DNA from: JABLTI01 sp035528035
GTDB lineage: Archaea; Asgardarchaeota; Heimdallarchaeia; JABLTI01
Length of the DNA: 64,000 bases
Assembly (NCBI GenBank): GCA_035528035.1
Contig: DATKZI010000020.1
Location: 16,578 to 80,577, forward strand
Reading direction: 5' to 3'
Below, one piece after another: positions 35,520-44,875 of the stretch (its first letter is position 1; each line of letters opens with the position of its first letter). The notes under the pieces are model-generated. The model ran no database searches. It had not been told where the DNA came from and worked only from the letters and a program-made list of their open reading frames with translations. A program made the translations under genes and the position numbers.

Positions 35520-35954
35520 TTATTCATGTTTTTTGAGATTTTCATATAATTCGCTTAAAGTTTTTTCAAAAATAATTATTTCTTCATCTGACATTCCTTC
35601 ATAAAATAGCTCTATCATTTTTTCTGAAACTTGTTGATATTTAGTTTGTAAAGATCTATCTTTTGCAGTTAATTTGATCAATATTTCTCTTCTATCATCC
35701 TGTGAAGGTGTACGTTGGATATAACCCATTTTTTCCAATCTATCTAACATCGATGTTAGTGTAGTCTTACTAAGAGAGGTTTTTGTAGCAAGCTCTTGAA
35801 TGGAGATATTGTCTTGATCCCACAAAACAAACATAATCCGTCCTTGTGCAGGATTAAGTTCGATTCCTTCTTCTTTCAAGATTTTAGCAAAGATACGTCC
35901 AGAAAGTTGGTGGATTTTAGCAATGAGAAATCCACCTTTACTTTTAAATTTCAT
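35520..35954 (-). CDS. MarR family transcriptional regulator
   Basis: 144 residues with the MarR winged helix: helical dimerisation ends, LNPAQGRIMFVLWDQDN, SIQELATKTSLSKTTLTSMLDRLEKMGYIQR (quoted as SLSKTTLTSMLDRLEKMG, recognition helix) and a wing with SQDDRREI. It probably represses genes for stress, oxidants or small aromatics. It overlaps the end of the upstream flavoprotein gene by 4 bases, so the two form an operon and the regulator may control it. Confidence 0.9.
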   Translation of the reverse strand: MKFKSKGGFLIAKIHQLSGRIFAKILKEEGIELNPAQGRIMFVLWDQDNISIQELATKTSLSKTTLTSMLDRLEKMGYIQRTPSQDDRREILIKLTAKDRSLQTKYQQVSEKMIELFYEGMSDEEIIIFEKTLSELYENLKKHE

Positions 35955-36427
35955 TTTTTATCCCTGACAATCAATGTATGTTTTTGACCTTTATACCAAG
36001 ATTCAATGTAATTTGTTTTAATTCGGAGGATAGTAAAATCCGGGTCAGTATACCCTAGAGGATAATATATTTTTGTACCTTCTGTCCAAATATCCCTTTT
36101 AAGATCCATATCATCTACAATATCAGCAAAACCTTGTAACATAACTCCCTTAGTACCTTCTGGTACACAAAAATAAATTGCTATTTTGTTGTTACTCATA
36201 AAATCTTTGATCATTTGTGATGAAGTATTTGTACTGATATAGACGTTAGTAAAATTATTGTCATATTTTTCTAATACAGAAGCGTGATGAGGGAATTCTT
36301 TTTTGTATCTCAAGTTAAAAACAGCTTTTATTTTGGGGAATCCATCACTATCTATGTTAGAGACATACCCAACACGAGTTTCTAACATAATTTCCTTGGC
36401 GACATTTAGTAGTTCTTCTTTATTCAA
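35951..36427 (-). CDS. Pyridoxamine-phosphate-oxidase-like FMN protein
   Basis: About 158 residues with the split-barrel flavin fold: TRVGYVSNIDSDGFPKIKAVF, TNVYISTNTSSQMIKDF, and IAIYFCVPEGTKGVMLQGFADIV (quoted in part: KGVMLQGFADIV). These proteins bind FMN or F420 and reduce quinones or other small molecules. A GTG lies at 36439, but GGTGA sits 8 bases before the TTG at 36427, the likelier start. It overlaps the MarR gene by 4 bases, a classic regulator/flavoprotein operon. Confidence 0.8.
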   Translation of the reverse strand: MNKEELLNVAKEIMLETRVGYVSNIDSDGFPKIKAVFNLRYKKEFPHHASVLEKYDNNFTNVYISTNTSSQMIKDFMSNNKIAIYFCVPEGTKGVMLQGFADIVDDMDLKRDIWTEGTKIYYPLGYTDPDFTILRIKTNYIESWYKGQKHTLIVRDKK

Positions 36428-36643
36428 TAGTAAAATCACCCATTAATTCTATATAGGATAGTATTATATAGTACTATTTAACCTTTTTGTATGAACAAAA
36501 AAAGCAAGTAAAACAACAATCACAGTAATTAACTGATTAAATCAAACTAAAAACAAGTAAAAGTTATTAGTGAGAATAGTGCTAAATACAAAAGTAATAT
36601 GTAGATTTATTGAATTTAATGGCGATTCTAGGAGATAAGTCAA

Positions 36644-37948
36644 ATGGGTCATAAAAAAGGGCATGAGAAAAATAGCTATTTGCAATTACAACAAAGATTA
36701 GATAAAGCACCGCAAGGAGCTCCCTTATCTGAGTCACTATTAGAAATTTTAAAGGTATTATTTACCGAGGAGGAAGCTGAGCTTGTATCAGTATTACCGA
36801 TCAATTTTGTTACTGCTGAAAGAGCAGCTAAGATTTGGAAAAAAACACCAAAGGAAGCGGAAAAAATCTTAGATACATTAGCAGGTAAAGGTTTGTTATT
36901 AGATGGTTGCCAAAAAGATAAACGAACATATATTTTAGCTCCACCTATGGCGGGATTCTTTGAATTTTCTATTATGCGCACAGACGGTAAATTTAACCGA
37001 GAAATCCTATCGGACCTTTATTATCAATATCTAAACGAAGAGGATGATTTCTTATTTGCCATTTTCGCTACTAAAACACCAATAGATAGAGTATTTGTTC
37101 AAGAAGAAACTATTCAACTTAAGGATTATTCAATTGTTTTAGATTATGAGCGAGCATCAAAAGTAATAGACACTGCAAGCTGTATAACAGTAGGTACATG
37201 TTATTGTAGACATAAAATGGAACACAAAGGAAAAGCTTGCGATCAACCACAAGATGTTTGTCTAACTTTTAATGGAGCAGCTAAGAGTCTTTCAAAACAC
37301 GGGATTGCCAAAGAAATAAATAAAGAAGAAGCTCATAAGATACTTGATCGTTGTGTCGATTTAGGATTAGTACAAATTGGTGATAGCGTTCAGGAAGAGG
37401 TTGCTTGGATCTGCAACTGTTGTGGTTGTTGTTGTGAAGCGATACTTGCGTATAAGCGTTTGGGGTATAATTCTGATATCTATAGTAATTTTATTCCTGA
37501 AATACAAACTGATAATTGTACTGGATGTAATATTTGTGTTAAAAAATGTCCAGTAGAAGCAATCACTTTAATTGAGAGTAGCGATAGCAGAAAGGGAGCT
37601 AAAATAAATTATGAACGATGCATTGGATGTGGTGTTTGTGCACGAAATTGCAAAAAAGAAGCTATAATTATGAATCGAAGAGAAGATTCGATGCATACAC
37701 CAAAAGATTCTTTTGAACGAGTTGTTAGAATGGCTTTAGAGACAGGTAAACTTCAAAACCTTCTATATGACAATCAGCACCTTTGGACACATAAAATGCT
37801 TCAACGATTTGTTGGAGTAATATTAAATCTAGGACCTATTAGAAGAAGAATGGCTAATCATCAATTACAATCGAAATTCATAAAGAAAGCGAGAAAATTA
37901 GCTGATAAACGAAAAAGAAAAATTATTGGTAAAAAAAACTATAATTAA
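36644..37948 (+). CDS. 4Fe-4S ferredoxin-like protein with winged-helix N-terminus
   Basis: 434 residues. Residues ~20-115 look like a winged helix (SLLEILKVLFTEEEAELV, AERAAKIWKKTPKEAEKIL). Further cysteine groups follow: TCYCRHKMEH near 186, CNCCGCCCEAIL near 262, and two ferredoxin motifs CTGCNICVKKCP (~290) and CIGCGVCARNC (~325), each a 4Fe-4S site. The C-terminus is very basic. It most likely shuttles electrons or senses redox/metal state; whether it binds DNA is unproven. ATG start. The next gene is a small zinc ribbon ~40 bases downstream, so possibly co-transcribed. Confidence 0.82.
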   Translation: MGHKKGHEKNSYLQLQQRLDKAPQGAPLSESLLEILKVLFTEEEAELVSVLPINFVTAERAAKIWKKTPKEAEKILDTLAGKGLLLDGCQKDKRTYILAPPMAGFFEFSIMRTDGKFNREILSDLYYQYLNEEDDFLFAIFATKTPIDRVFVQEETIQLKDYSIVLDYERASKVIDTASCITVGTCYCRHKMEHKGKACDQPQDVCLTFNGAAKSLSKHGIAKEINKEEAHKILDRCVDLGLVQIGDSVQEEVAWICNCCGCCCEAILAYKRLGYNSDIYSNFIPEIQTDNCTGCNICVKKCPVEAITLIESSDSRKGAKINYERCIGCGVCARNCKKEAIIMNRREDSMHTPKDSFERVVRMALETGKLQNLLYDNQHLWTHKMLQRFVGVILNLGPIRRRMANHQLQSKFIKKARKLADKRKRKIIGKKNYN

Positions 37949-37987
37949 TTTTTTAATGCATAAAAAATTAGGTTAAAAGGATGAATC

Positions 37988-38122
37988 ATGGAATGTCCGC
38001 GATGTCGCAAACAGAACAAGCGAGTGAAAATGAAAGATGTAAAAAGAAAAGGCGGGTTTCATAAACAAACAAAATATGTATGTCCAGAATGTGGCTTAAT
38101 AAGAATGATAGAAAATAAATAG
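37988..38122 (+). CDS. Small zinc-ribbon protein, 44 aa
   Basis: A 44-codon frame with AAAGGATGA 7 bases before the ATG at 37988 and TAG at 38120-38122. Two CxxC pairs ~27 residues apart (ECPRCRKQ and VCPECGLIR) make a zinc ribbon; the loop is Lys/Arg-rich (MKDVKRKGGFHKQTK), suggesting nucleic-acid binding. It lies just after the Fe-S protein gene on the same strand. Confidence 0.7.
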   Translation: MECPRCRKQNKRVKMKDVKRKGGFHKQTKYVCPECGLIRMIENK

Positions 38123-38170
38123 ATTTTTAACCAAAGTTAAATTTTTTAGAAAAAAGAAATTAGAATGCTT

Positions 38171-38620
38171 TTACTTAATTTGTATAGGTGGTAATCCTAA
38201 TTCTTTCCTTTTTTGATTTATTTCAATCTTCAGTTTTTCATACATCGAAGAATCTTTGGGTAAATTTGCTTGTTCTAGAATATACCCATGATTTAACCAG
38301 ATTTTTTGATTATTAGGATCTAGAGCTAAAGCGGTTATGCTTGCTTCAAGAGCTTTATCATATTGTTGCATGTCACTATAAGCAATAGCTAAATAGAACC
38401 AAAGAGTACCATTCATTGATTCGAGTTCAAGCGCTTTTTTAAAATTGATTATTGCTTTCTCAGCTTGATTTGATTCACAATAAAAAGTACCAAGATTAAC
38501 CCAAGCTTCAAAGAAATCAGGAAAATCAATTATAACTTTTTCAAGAATTTTTACTGCTTCAGAATGATTACCATCAGCAAATTCTTTAACGGCTTTATTA
38601 ACTAACTCTTTTTTTGAAAT
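38171..38620 (-). CDS. TPR-repeat protein, 149 aa, probable ATT start
   Basis: Two to three tetratricopeptide units: DFFEAWVNLGTFYCESNQAE then MNGTLWFYLAIAYSDMQQYD, and NQKIWLNHGYILEQANLPKD. The frame is open upstream from the internal ATG at 38416 to a stop at ~38635, but contains no ATG, GTG or TTG. An ATT at 38620 with GGAG eight bases upstream gives a complete protein, so the probable start is ATT. The ATG at 38416 would cut the first TPR in half. Alternatively the 5' end is truncated. Function: protein-protein interaction scaffold. Confidence 0.65.
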   Translation of the reverse strand: MSKKELVNKAVKEFADGNHSEAVKILEKVIIDFPDFFEAWVNLGTFYCESNQAEKAIINFKKALELESMNGTLWFYLAIAYSDMQQYDKALEASITALALDPNNQKIWLNHGYILEQANLPKDSSMYEKLKIEINQKRKELGLPPIQIK

Positions 38621-38780
38621 AGAATCTACTCCTAACTAATGAATGAAATTGAAACTAAGAAAGGTAAAGATAAACGAGTTTTTTAGTTTTGTTAATAAAA
38701 TAAAAATAATTAAAAAAATTATAAGGATGAATAAAACATCCAAAAAAAGTTTTTATTCAACCAGATAAGGAAACACGAGA

Positions 38781-38939
38781 TTAATATCTTCGTGGCTTTC
38801 GTTTTTTGTAGCAGTCTTGACAGTAAACAGGTCGTTCGCCATCTGGTTTGAAGGGAACTTCGGTTTCTTTTCCACAGTCAGCACAGGTGACCTTGTGCAT
38901 TTCTCGTGGTGCTCTGTCATAATTGCCGTATTGACTCAT
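38781..38939 (-). CDS. zf-trcl type zinc-ribbon protein, 52 aa
   Basis: 52-residue protein with VTCADCGKETEVPFKPDGERP, then VYCQDCYKKRKPRRY. The two CxxC pairs 21 residues apart and the Pro-Phe-Lys-Pro core match the zf-trcl (PF13451-like) zinc-ribbon domain found in many archaea and bacteria, probably nucleic-acid binding. ATG at 38939. No partner is evident. Being below 60 codons, it is easily missed. Confidence 0.8.
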   Translation of the reverse strand: MSQYGNYDRAPREMHKVTCADCGKETEVPFKPDGERPVYCQDCYKKRKPRRY

Positions 38940-39128
38940 TTTTATATTTCACCAATTATTTTGTTATACATACCAAAAACAATGAACTCAAAAGTTTTAA
39001 TTTTACGAAAACGAAATAAATCACGAAAATTCACTCGTACTTGAAAATATCAACTTCTTATCTCTATGTTTCATTAAATGTATACAAGATGCTAATCCCT
39101 TTCATTATTTTTAAACTTATGCTTAATA

Positions 39129-39707
39129 TCAAACATCACTTTGAATAGCACTTTCTTCCAAGATTTTTGTTTCTTGTACATCAGTTACTTTTGGTGGGAA
39201 ATTGTAAAAGATCATTTTAATTATCTTAATTTTATTTTTCAAGATAATTTTCACTAATAGTATCAATATCCCACCAAAAAACATTACTGTTAAAATTATC
39301 ACTGCTGTTCTGTAACTCATTAGACCATATAATAATCCAGTATTTTTTGAGAATGGATAAAGAACTTTCATTTCAGGATATAGACTACCATCAAAGAAGA
39401 TATGGGAGAGTAAACCAACAATACCAGATATTAAAGATAGGTACCATTTGAAATTGTACGATCTTTTTGTAATTTTCCCCAAAACAAAGTAAAATAACCA
39501 GCTAAAGAATACACATGGTAAACAATAGATCATTACTCCCAACAAACTATGAGAATAGCCATGTTCTACACCTATTTTAAACAGCAGGTAAAGAACTCCT
39601 TCTATATCTATCAATACTGTTCCCAGAATAATTGCGATGGGATCAATATAGGGAATTAGTGAAAAAAGTAGCACTGCGAATCCTATATGATACCAAGTAT
39701 ATGGCAT
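39129..39707 (-). CDS. YdjM-like membrane-bound metal-dependent hydrolase family protein
   Basis: 192 residues, about five membrane helices with inter-helix metal-ligand motifs GVEHGYSHSLLG, LLSHIFFDGSLYPEMKVLYPF and IDPIAIILGTVLIDIEG, typical of the YdjM/DUF4184-like families also seen at 9377-9973. The C-terminal ~40 residues are cytosolic and acidic. The start is the ATG at 39707; a GTG two codons upstream is possible. Enzymatic role unproven. Confidence 0.7.
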   Translation of the reverse strand: MPYTWYHIGFAVLLFSLIPYIDPIAIILGTVLIDIEGVLYLLFKIGVEHGYSHSLLGVMIYCLPCVFFSWLFYFVLGKITKRSYNFKWYLSLISGIVGLLSHIFFDGSLYPEMKVLYPFSKNTGLLYGLMSYRTAVIILTVMFFGGILILLVKIILKNKIKIIKMIFYNFPPKVTDVQETKILEESAIQSDV

Positions 39708-39776
39708 AATCACTTCACATATTTAGTATAGATTTGAATTTTAAATAGATTTCATTTACTTTTATTAAAACAAAAT

Positions 39777-40760
39777 TCAATCTAAATTCATTTCAAAAGT
39801 GATTAGTATTTCTTCTTTAGCTTTCCAATACTCACCTGTTTTTTCCACTGGTTTGCTTTGAATTTCTAATTCACCAAAGGCTAATCCTGATTTATTACAA
39901 TCCGAATTATAGCATTGTAAAACTCCTTTTGGTCCATTAGGATTAGCTTTTGCTTTATCTAAACATTGTGCTTGTGAAGTTGCTCCTGTAAGAGATGAAA
40001 GTTCTAAACTCATTCTCTTCTGATTTTTTGTAAAAGTATATTTCATTTTTTGATTTACAGGATTTTGAAGATCTTCTGGTTTAATACCCAATTTCAATTC
40101 ATTACTTCCATCCATTATAAATTTGATTTCTGATTTATCGACTTGCAAATAATCAGCAGGTATTTGTCCAAAATAATGAATTGGTTGTGAATTTTCTGTA
40201 ACAGGGATTGTTACAATTCCTTTATTCTGTCTATCAACTGGTACTTGAACTAATGTCCAAAGCGCTACTGGAAATTCACAAACTTCTAGAAGTAATTCGG
40301 TGGAAATTTTTATTTCAAATTTTAATGAGCTAGCAGTCCTTAAACAATTCCCTAAGCTGAAATTTTTGTTAATTCTACCAATTAATTTCTCGTTAGTAGC
40401 CATATTAACAATATTAATATTTGAATCCATAGAAGTTTGTGTTTTCGTTTGTTTAGTAAAAAAATAATCTGCTGGATCAAGATTTCGTTGACAAAACCAC
40501 CCATCAAAATTCTCAGGATCTGAATAGAAGAATAACTGTTCAGGTGAAATCCAGGTTCGTATCCCTCCCAAATTCCACTCATCGTTTTTTAAATTAAATT
40601 CTATATCGTCATTTACCCATAAAAGATTTCCTTCACCAAAATCTACAGCAATAATTCTTCCACCCTTTTCTGTTACCATTACTCTGACTAAGTCCTTTTG
40701 CATTAAATTAACTGATGTATGATATTCTATTCTTTCTTTTAGGGATAATAATTCATCCAT
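39777..40760 (-). CDS. Galactose-mutarotase-like fold protein
   Basis: 327 residues, largely beta-strand. Near the N-terminus VMVTEKGGRIIAVDFGEG and LLWVNDD, then EWNLGGIRTWISPEQ, which resembles the start of aldose-1-epimerase/mutarotase superfamily members of the DUF6786 type (GGR, lWvn, GG-x-RxWxxPE). No clear catalytic His/Glu pair was identified. It probably binds or modifies a sugar, but this is inferred. Start: the ATG at 40760, with TTG and GTG codons in frame just before it. Confidence 0.55.
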   Translation of the reverse strand: MDELLSLKERIEYHTSVNLMQKDLVRVMVTEKGGRIIAVDFGEGNLLWVNDDIEFNLKNDEWNLGGIRTWISPEQLFFYSDPENFDGWFCQRNLDPADYFFTKQTKTQTSMDSNINIVNMATNEKLIGRINKNFSLGNCLRTASSLKFEIKISTELLLEVCEFPVALWTLVQVPVDRQNKGIVTIPVTENSQPIHYFGQIPADYLQVDKSEIKFIMDGSNELKLGIKPEDLQNPVNQKMKYTFTKNQKRMSLELSSLTGATSQAQCLDKAKANPNGPKGVLQCYNSDCNKSGLAFGELEIQSKPVEKTGEYWKAKEEILITFEMNLD

Positions 40761-40913
40761 CACAACCAACCTGAAAATTGCTCTTTTGTATAACTATCAT
40801 GATAGATTATTTTTATGATCTTTTGCAAATTAGAGCATTAAGTCATATTTAATAAAGCACTATACTAATAAATTTTAGGGGATTATTACTATTGCTTTAA
40901 AGAAGGGTTCTGG

Positions 40914-42185
40914 TTGCAACAAAATATACTTGAAGATAAAAAACCTAAATCAGGAATAATACAGGAAGCTACTTTGTTATTACTTAGTACATTAACTGTT
41001 ATGGCTGGTTCCACTATCTCTCCTGCAATAAAATCTATGTCAATATTTTTCGCAGCAGTTCCTAATGCGGAATTTCTATCAAAACTATGCCTAACAATAC
41101 CTGCTATTGCTTTTGTTGTAGTTGCACCACTTATAGGTATATTAATTGATAAATTTGGACGAAAACCAATCCTTATTTCGACTCTTATTTTATACATTTT
41201 AGCTGGAACTTCTGGTTTTTACTTGAAAAATTTATACGTGATATTAGTTGGTAGAATACTTTTAGGTATAGCTGTTGCAGGTATAACTAATACTACTTTA
41301 ACATTAATTGCTGATTATTATGAAGGGCAAAAGCGTAACCGGGTTCTTGGTTTTCAAGTTGCTTTTTCAGCTTTTGGAGGAGTTATTTTCCTCCTAGTGG
41401 GGGGAGCATTAGCTGATATTGGATGGAATATGCCTTTCTTAATTTATGCTTTGCCAATTCTTCTAATACCCAATACAATAATCTCACTCCCAGAAAGCAC
41501 AAAAAATATTGATGAAAAAATAACTGAAATAAAACAAGTCATTGATGAAAAAAGTGAAATAATAAAAAATGATAAACCAGTTTTAGGAAAAAGTATCAAA
41601 TGGATCATAGCTATTTGTTACCTACTAATTTTTATCAATATGCTAATATTTTATACTGGCCCAACACAACTACCTTTCTATATTCCAACGATAAGTCCTA
41701 CTGTATCTAATTTCCTTATAGGATTAGCATTATCCTTAGTCAATTTAGTAGCAGGAACAATTGGGTTATTTTTCAAACAAATCAAAAAGCTTCTAAACTT
41801 TCAACCAATTTTCATAATTGGTTTTAGTCTTTTAGGAATAGGATTTATTATTTTATCATATGCATCTAGTTATACCATTATTCTCATAGCAGCTATTATA
41901 GGAGGATTGGGTTTTGGATTAGTAATGCCCAATCTTAGTCTTTATCTTATAAACAATACAGCTGAAAAATCTCGAGGACGATTATTTAGTGGATATAATT
42001 CAATGTTATATTTGGGACAATTTATTTCTCCAATCATCTTTGAACCTATCATTAATGTGACAGATATGTCTACAATGTTTCTTATTGGAGGAATTATTTA
42101 TCTAACAACCATTTTAGTGCCAATAATAATTTTAATAACATTTTATCTTAGAAAGAAAAAAAACGAAATGATCACTACTCAATAA
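40914..42185 (+). CDS. MFS transporter (drug/multifacilitator type)
   Basis: 423 residues, about 12 helices. The A-motif of the loop between helices 2 and 3 is GILIDKFGRKPIL, followed by the helix-4 motif LGIAVAGITNTTLTLIADYY with the family C-motif-like Gly/Pro pattern. Inferred to export drugs or metabolites or to import small solutes; cargo unknown. TTG start at 40914 after an AAGGG stretch. Confidence 0.85.
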   Translation: MQQNILEDKKPKSGIIQEATLLLLSTLTVMAGSTISPAIKSMSIFFAAVPNAEFLSKLCLTIPAIAFVVVAPLIGILIDKFGRKPILISTLILYILAGTSGFYLKNLYVILVGRILLGIAVAGITNTTLTLIADYYEGQKRNRVLGFQVAFSAFGGVIFLLVGGALADIGWNMPFLIYALPILLIPNTIISLPESTKNIDEKITEIKQVIDEKSEIIKNDKPVLGKSIKWIIAICYLLIFINMLIFYTGPTQLPFYIPTISPTVSNFLIGLALSLVNLVAGTIGLFFKQIKKLLNFQPIFIIGFSLLGIGFIILSYASSYTIILIAAIIGGLGFGLVMPNLSLYLINNTAEKSRGRLFSGYNSMLYLGQFISPIIFEPIINVTDMSTMFLIGGIIYLTTILVPIIILITFYLRKKKNEMITTQ

Positions 42186-42278
42186 AAGTTTGAAAAAGAA
42201 GGTTACTTTCTTTGTATTTAAGATTACAATTATTTAAATATTTTATAAACTAAAACTATGTGAGGGATAGGTATTAAA

Positions 42279-42869
42279 ATGACAGGAAATAAGCAATACA
42301 AAATAAGTAAGAGTATTATTTTTATCTTCGTTTTTGCATTGTTTTTTAGTATGAATTTTGTTCAAAGTATAACCAATAATAATTCAGCAAGTAAATTAGA
42401 TACTAATAAAATGGTACTAAAACCCAATGTTAGACATGAGGAGTATACTCTAGTTGAAGGACAAACAGTTACCTTCTCTTATAATTCAATAACTGTTTAT
42501 CTCGAACATTTCTTTAATTTTTCAGTTCCCGATTATTCAAACGGAACAATTAATGTCGAATCCGAACAATTTGATGACTACAATCCAGGTTTTGTTTTAG
42601 GCGAATTAGGTATTGGAGAGAGTTTTACTGAAAATTGTACATTTGTTGGAACATATACACAAGGTGATAGAATCCAATATTATGAAATTGAATTTACTCT
42701 TAGTACAGGGCAAAATGCTACAATAATATTCACGCATATAATTTGGGATTATTATGTTTACCAACTAGGTATAGGAGGTATTATAGGTTTCAGTGTTGCG
42801 GGAGTAGCTATCATTACTCTTATTATCCTCTATCTTAAACCAAAAAGAAAAGAATATGTGAACATTTAG
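42279..42869 (+). CDS. Secreted type I membrane protein, 196 aa
   Basis: Signal peptide (~13-30), an extracellular ~130-residue beta-rich domain with several N-glycosylation-type sites (NYS, NCT, NAT), then one C-terminal helix (IGFSVAGVAIITLIILYL) and a short basic tail (KPKRKEY). I do not recognise the domain. Consistent with a surface protein in an archaeon with extracellular Asn-glycosylation. Convergent with the next gene. Confidence 0.65.
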   Translation: MTGNKQYKISKSIIFIFVFALFFSMNFVQSITNNNSASKLDTNKMVLKPNVRHEEYTLVEGQTVTFSYNSITVYLEHFFNFSVPDYSNGTINVESEQFDDYNPGFVLGELGIGESFTENCTFVGTYTQGDRIQYYEIEFTLSTGQNATIIFTHIIWDYYVYQLGIGGIIGFSVAGVAIITLIILYLKPKRKEYVNI

Positions 42870-42884
42870 TCATCATTAAATGTT
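42861..42884 (+). terminator. Terminator-like hairpin
   Basis: AACATTTA and TAAATGTT form a perfect 8-bp stem spanning the stop codon, followed by a T-rich tract. Confidence 0.5.
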
Positions 42885-42886
42885 GA

Positions 42887-43915
42887 TTATTCTATCTTTT
42901 TTTCATATTCTTTGAAAAATTTTGGGATATATTCTTTTGAAGATATTTTAGATAGTTCATTTAAAATTAATCCTAAAGTATATTCTCTTTCAGTCTCATC
43001 GATGCCAAAGAAAAGAAATCGACTATTTTGTAATTCATTGGTAAATCGAGGGTAATTTTTGGCATCATGAACTCGATCATGAGTTCCTGCTATTACCAAA
43101 ACCTCTTCTTCGATTTTTGATAATTTACCGAAGAGCTCGAAATCTGCTGCAGCTATAGCAGCTTTTTTCCATTTCCAAGCTACAGCATCATTGAATGTTT
43201 CAAGTATCCTTTTCTTTTGTTTTTTAGCTTTCATTCCTAAAAACATGAAAAATGGTAGAATCTTCATAAGAATAGTGATAACAAAAGCCGGTAAAAGAGG
43301 AGCAAGTCCTTTCAATATTACTTTATTAAACCAAAGTTTATGCATTGGTGAAAAGGTCACATATTGAGGAGCTTTAAGGGTTCCGTCTAAAAGACCTTGA
43401 AATACTACTGCAGCACCCCAACACGAACCAAAAAGAGCAAAATCTTGTTTGTTTAATTCAAAATAGTTTATTACAGCTTGAACGTCTTTAGCTTTTTGAC
43501 TTAGGCTCATATCAGCTTTTCTTCGTTTAATATTACTGGTGATTTTCTCTCGAGTTTCTACAAAATAAAATTCTATGCGGTCATGTAACATTTCATAAAA
43601 TTCATTAAAGAGTCTGGGCATACTCGACCAACCAGATAAAAACACAATTGGTCTTATACTAATTGGATTCACTGGTTTTAAATGTAAAACTCTTATTGTG
43701 CCACCGGCTACAGGTATGTTATTTATTTTACAATTAGGTTCTTCCCAAAAAGAAGGTACTGATTGTTTTAACTCTTCGATTTTTGAACGGATCTTTTGGA
43801 CTTGTTTTTCAGTTGTTGTTAAATAAGGAGTATAATCCTTTATATCCGCAGAACTTTTTTTCTTTTTATTACCTTTTAACTGCAGATTGTCTTTTTTAAC
43901 TTCTTTTGTAGTCAT
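42887..43915 (-). CDS. Alpha/beta hydrolase-like protein with Cys nucleophile-elbow motif
   Basis: 342 residues with a Lys-rich N-terminus. The core has IVFLSGWSSMPRLFNEFYEML, then LFGSCWGAAVVFQGLLDG: the elbow is G-x-Cys-x-G, as in PHA synthases (PhaC) and some dienelactone hydrolases. A later AGTHDRVHD supplies the acid Asp region, but I see no clear catalytic His afterwards (the end reads GIDETEREYTLGLIL), so the triad looks incomplete. It may be a PhaC-like acyl transferase or an inactive relative. ATG start. Confidence 0.6.
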   Translation of the reverse strand: MTTKEVKKDNLQLKGNKKKKSSADIKDYTPYLTTTEKQVQKIRSKIEELKQSVPSFWEEPNCKINNIPVAGGTIRVLHLKPVNPISIRPIVFLSGWSSMPRLFNEFYEMLHDRIEFYFVETREKITSNIKRRKADMSLSQKAKDVQAVINYFELNKQDFALFGSCWGAAVVFQGLLDGTLKAPQYVTFSPMHKLWFNKVILKGLAPLLPAFVITILMKILPFFMFLGMKAKKQKKRILETFNDAVAWKWKKAAIAAADFELFGKLSKIEEEVLVIAGTHDRVHDAKNYPRFTNELQNSRFLFFGIDETEREYTLGLILNELSKISSKEYIPKFFKEYEKKIE

Positions 43916-44088
43916 TTTTTAAACGCCCGAGATTTAATTGAAAAATTTAAATTATCGTTTTTGAGCCAAATTTGTTACTGGATTTTCTTTTATAACTGTT
44001 TTGTTGATTTTTTTCTAATAGGATATTTTACAATTTAATCCAGAATATCTAAAAACAATGTTATATGATACTTGTAAGGTTATTATTT

Positions 44089-44835
44089 ATGAATAAAGAA
44101 TTAAAAAAGAATATTAAAACTAATGATGAAAAATATAGAAAAATAACTCTGATTGGTATTGGTTTTATTTGCACATATTTTCTATTGATTTTTATAAAGG
44201 AATTTATAGCCTTTCTTAGATTCACCCCACAAATCAATATTTTTGAAAGTGCATTTGAGGTTCTTAATCCAATTTTATTTTATACGATATTTGCACCCAT
44301 CATTATTGGTTTGATTTTAATAATAATCAGTTTCAGTAAATACAAAAATAATTATGAGAAGAATTTTAGAAAAAAAATTATTATTACTAGAAATTTGTTT
44401 ATTGTTGCAGTGATTATTAGACCCTTAACATTTCTTTACTATGTTTTAATAGCTTTTACTGCTTGGGGTGACGATTATTTTGCACAATATCTCTGGACTG
44501 GTGGTGACTTGATCAATCATATATTCATCCTTCTACCAACATTCTTTTTAGCCATTTCATTAGAGAAAGAAAGAAAAATATCGAAAGAACAGTCTGTTCG
44601 TTTACTTTTTCCACAAATTATTATTTGGTTCATAGGTATTTGGATTATAGGATATCTAATCAGCCTTTATCTTAATTTTAACGTATTTAATGATCAGTAT
44701 GCTATGGGAATAACAATTATGATCAATAGCTTAGCTCAATTGATTTTCAATTCATTTGGAATTGTTATGTTTATTGAACTAGGATTAAAAAGTGATAATT
44801 TATTTTGGCAAAAAGAGAAGGAGTTGAAAGAATAA
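44089..44835 (+). CDS. Multi-pass membrane protein, 248 aa
   Basis: About six hydrophobic helices (~18-42, 55-77, 100-122, 140-158, 178-200, 210-235). The N- and C-terminal ends are Lys/Glu-rich and probably cytosolic. The ATG at 44089 is used because TAAGGT lies ~8 bases upstream; a longer frame begins at 44065 but has no ribosome site. I do not recognise the family. Confidence 0.6.
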   Translation: MNKELKKNIKTNDEKYRKITLIGIGFICTYFLLIFIKEFIAFLRFTPQINIFESAFEVLNPILFYTIFAPIIIGLILIIISFSKYKNNYEKNFRKKIIITRNLFIVAVIIRPLTFLYYVLIAFTAWGDDYFAQYLWTGGDLINHIFILLPTFFLAISLEKERKISKEQSVRLLFPQIIIWFIGIWIIGYLISLYLNFNVFNDQYAMGITIMINSLAQLIFNSFGIVMFIELGLKSDNLFWQKEKELKE

Positions 44836-44875
44836 TCCACATGGTAATAATTCTTCCTCTTTTATTTCTACAATA

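Noticed and set aside
38817..39044. Plus-strand frame overlapping the zf-trcl protein
   Set aside because: The minus-strand 52-residue zinc ribbon fits a family; the plus frame has no motif and overlaps it.
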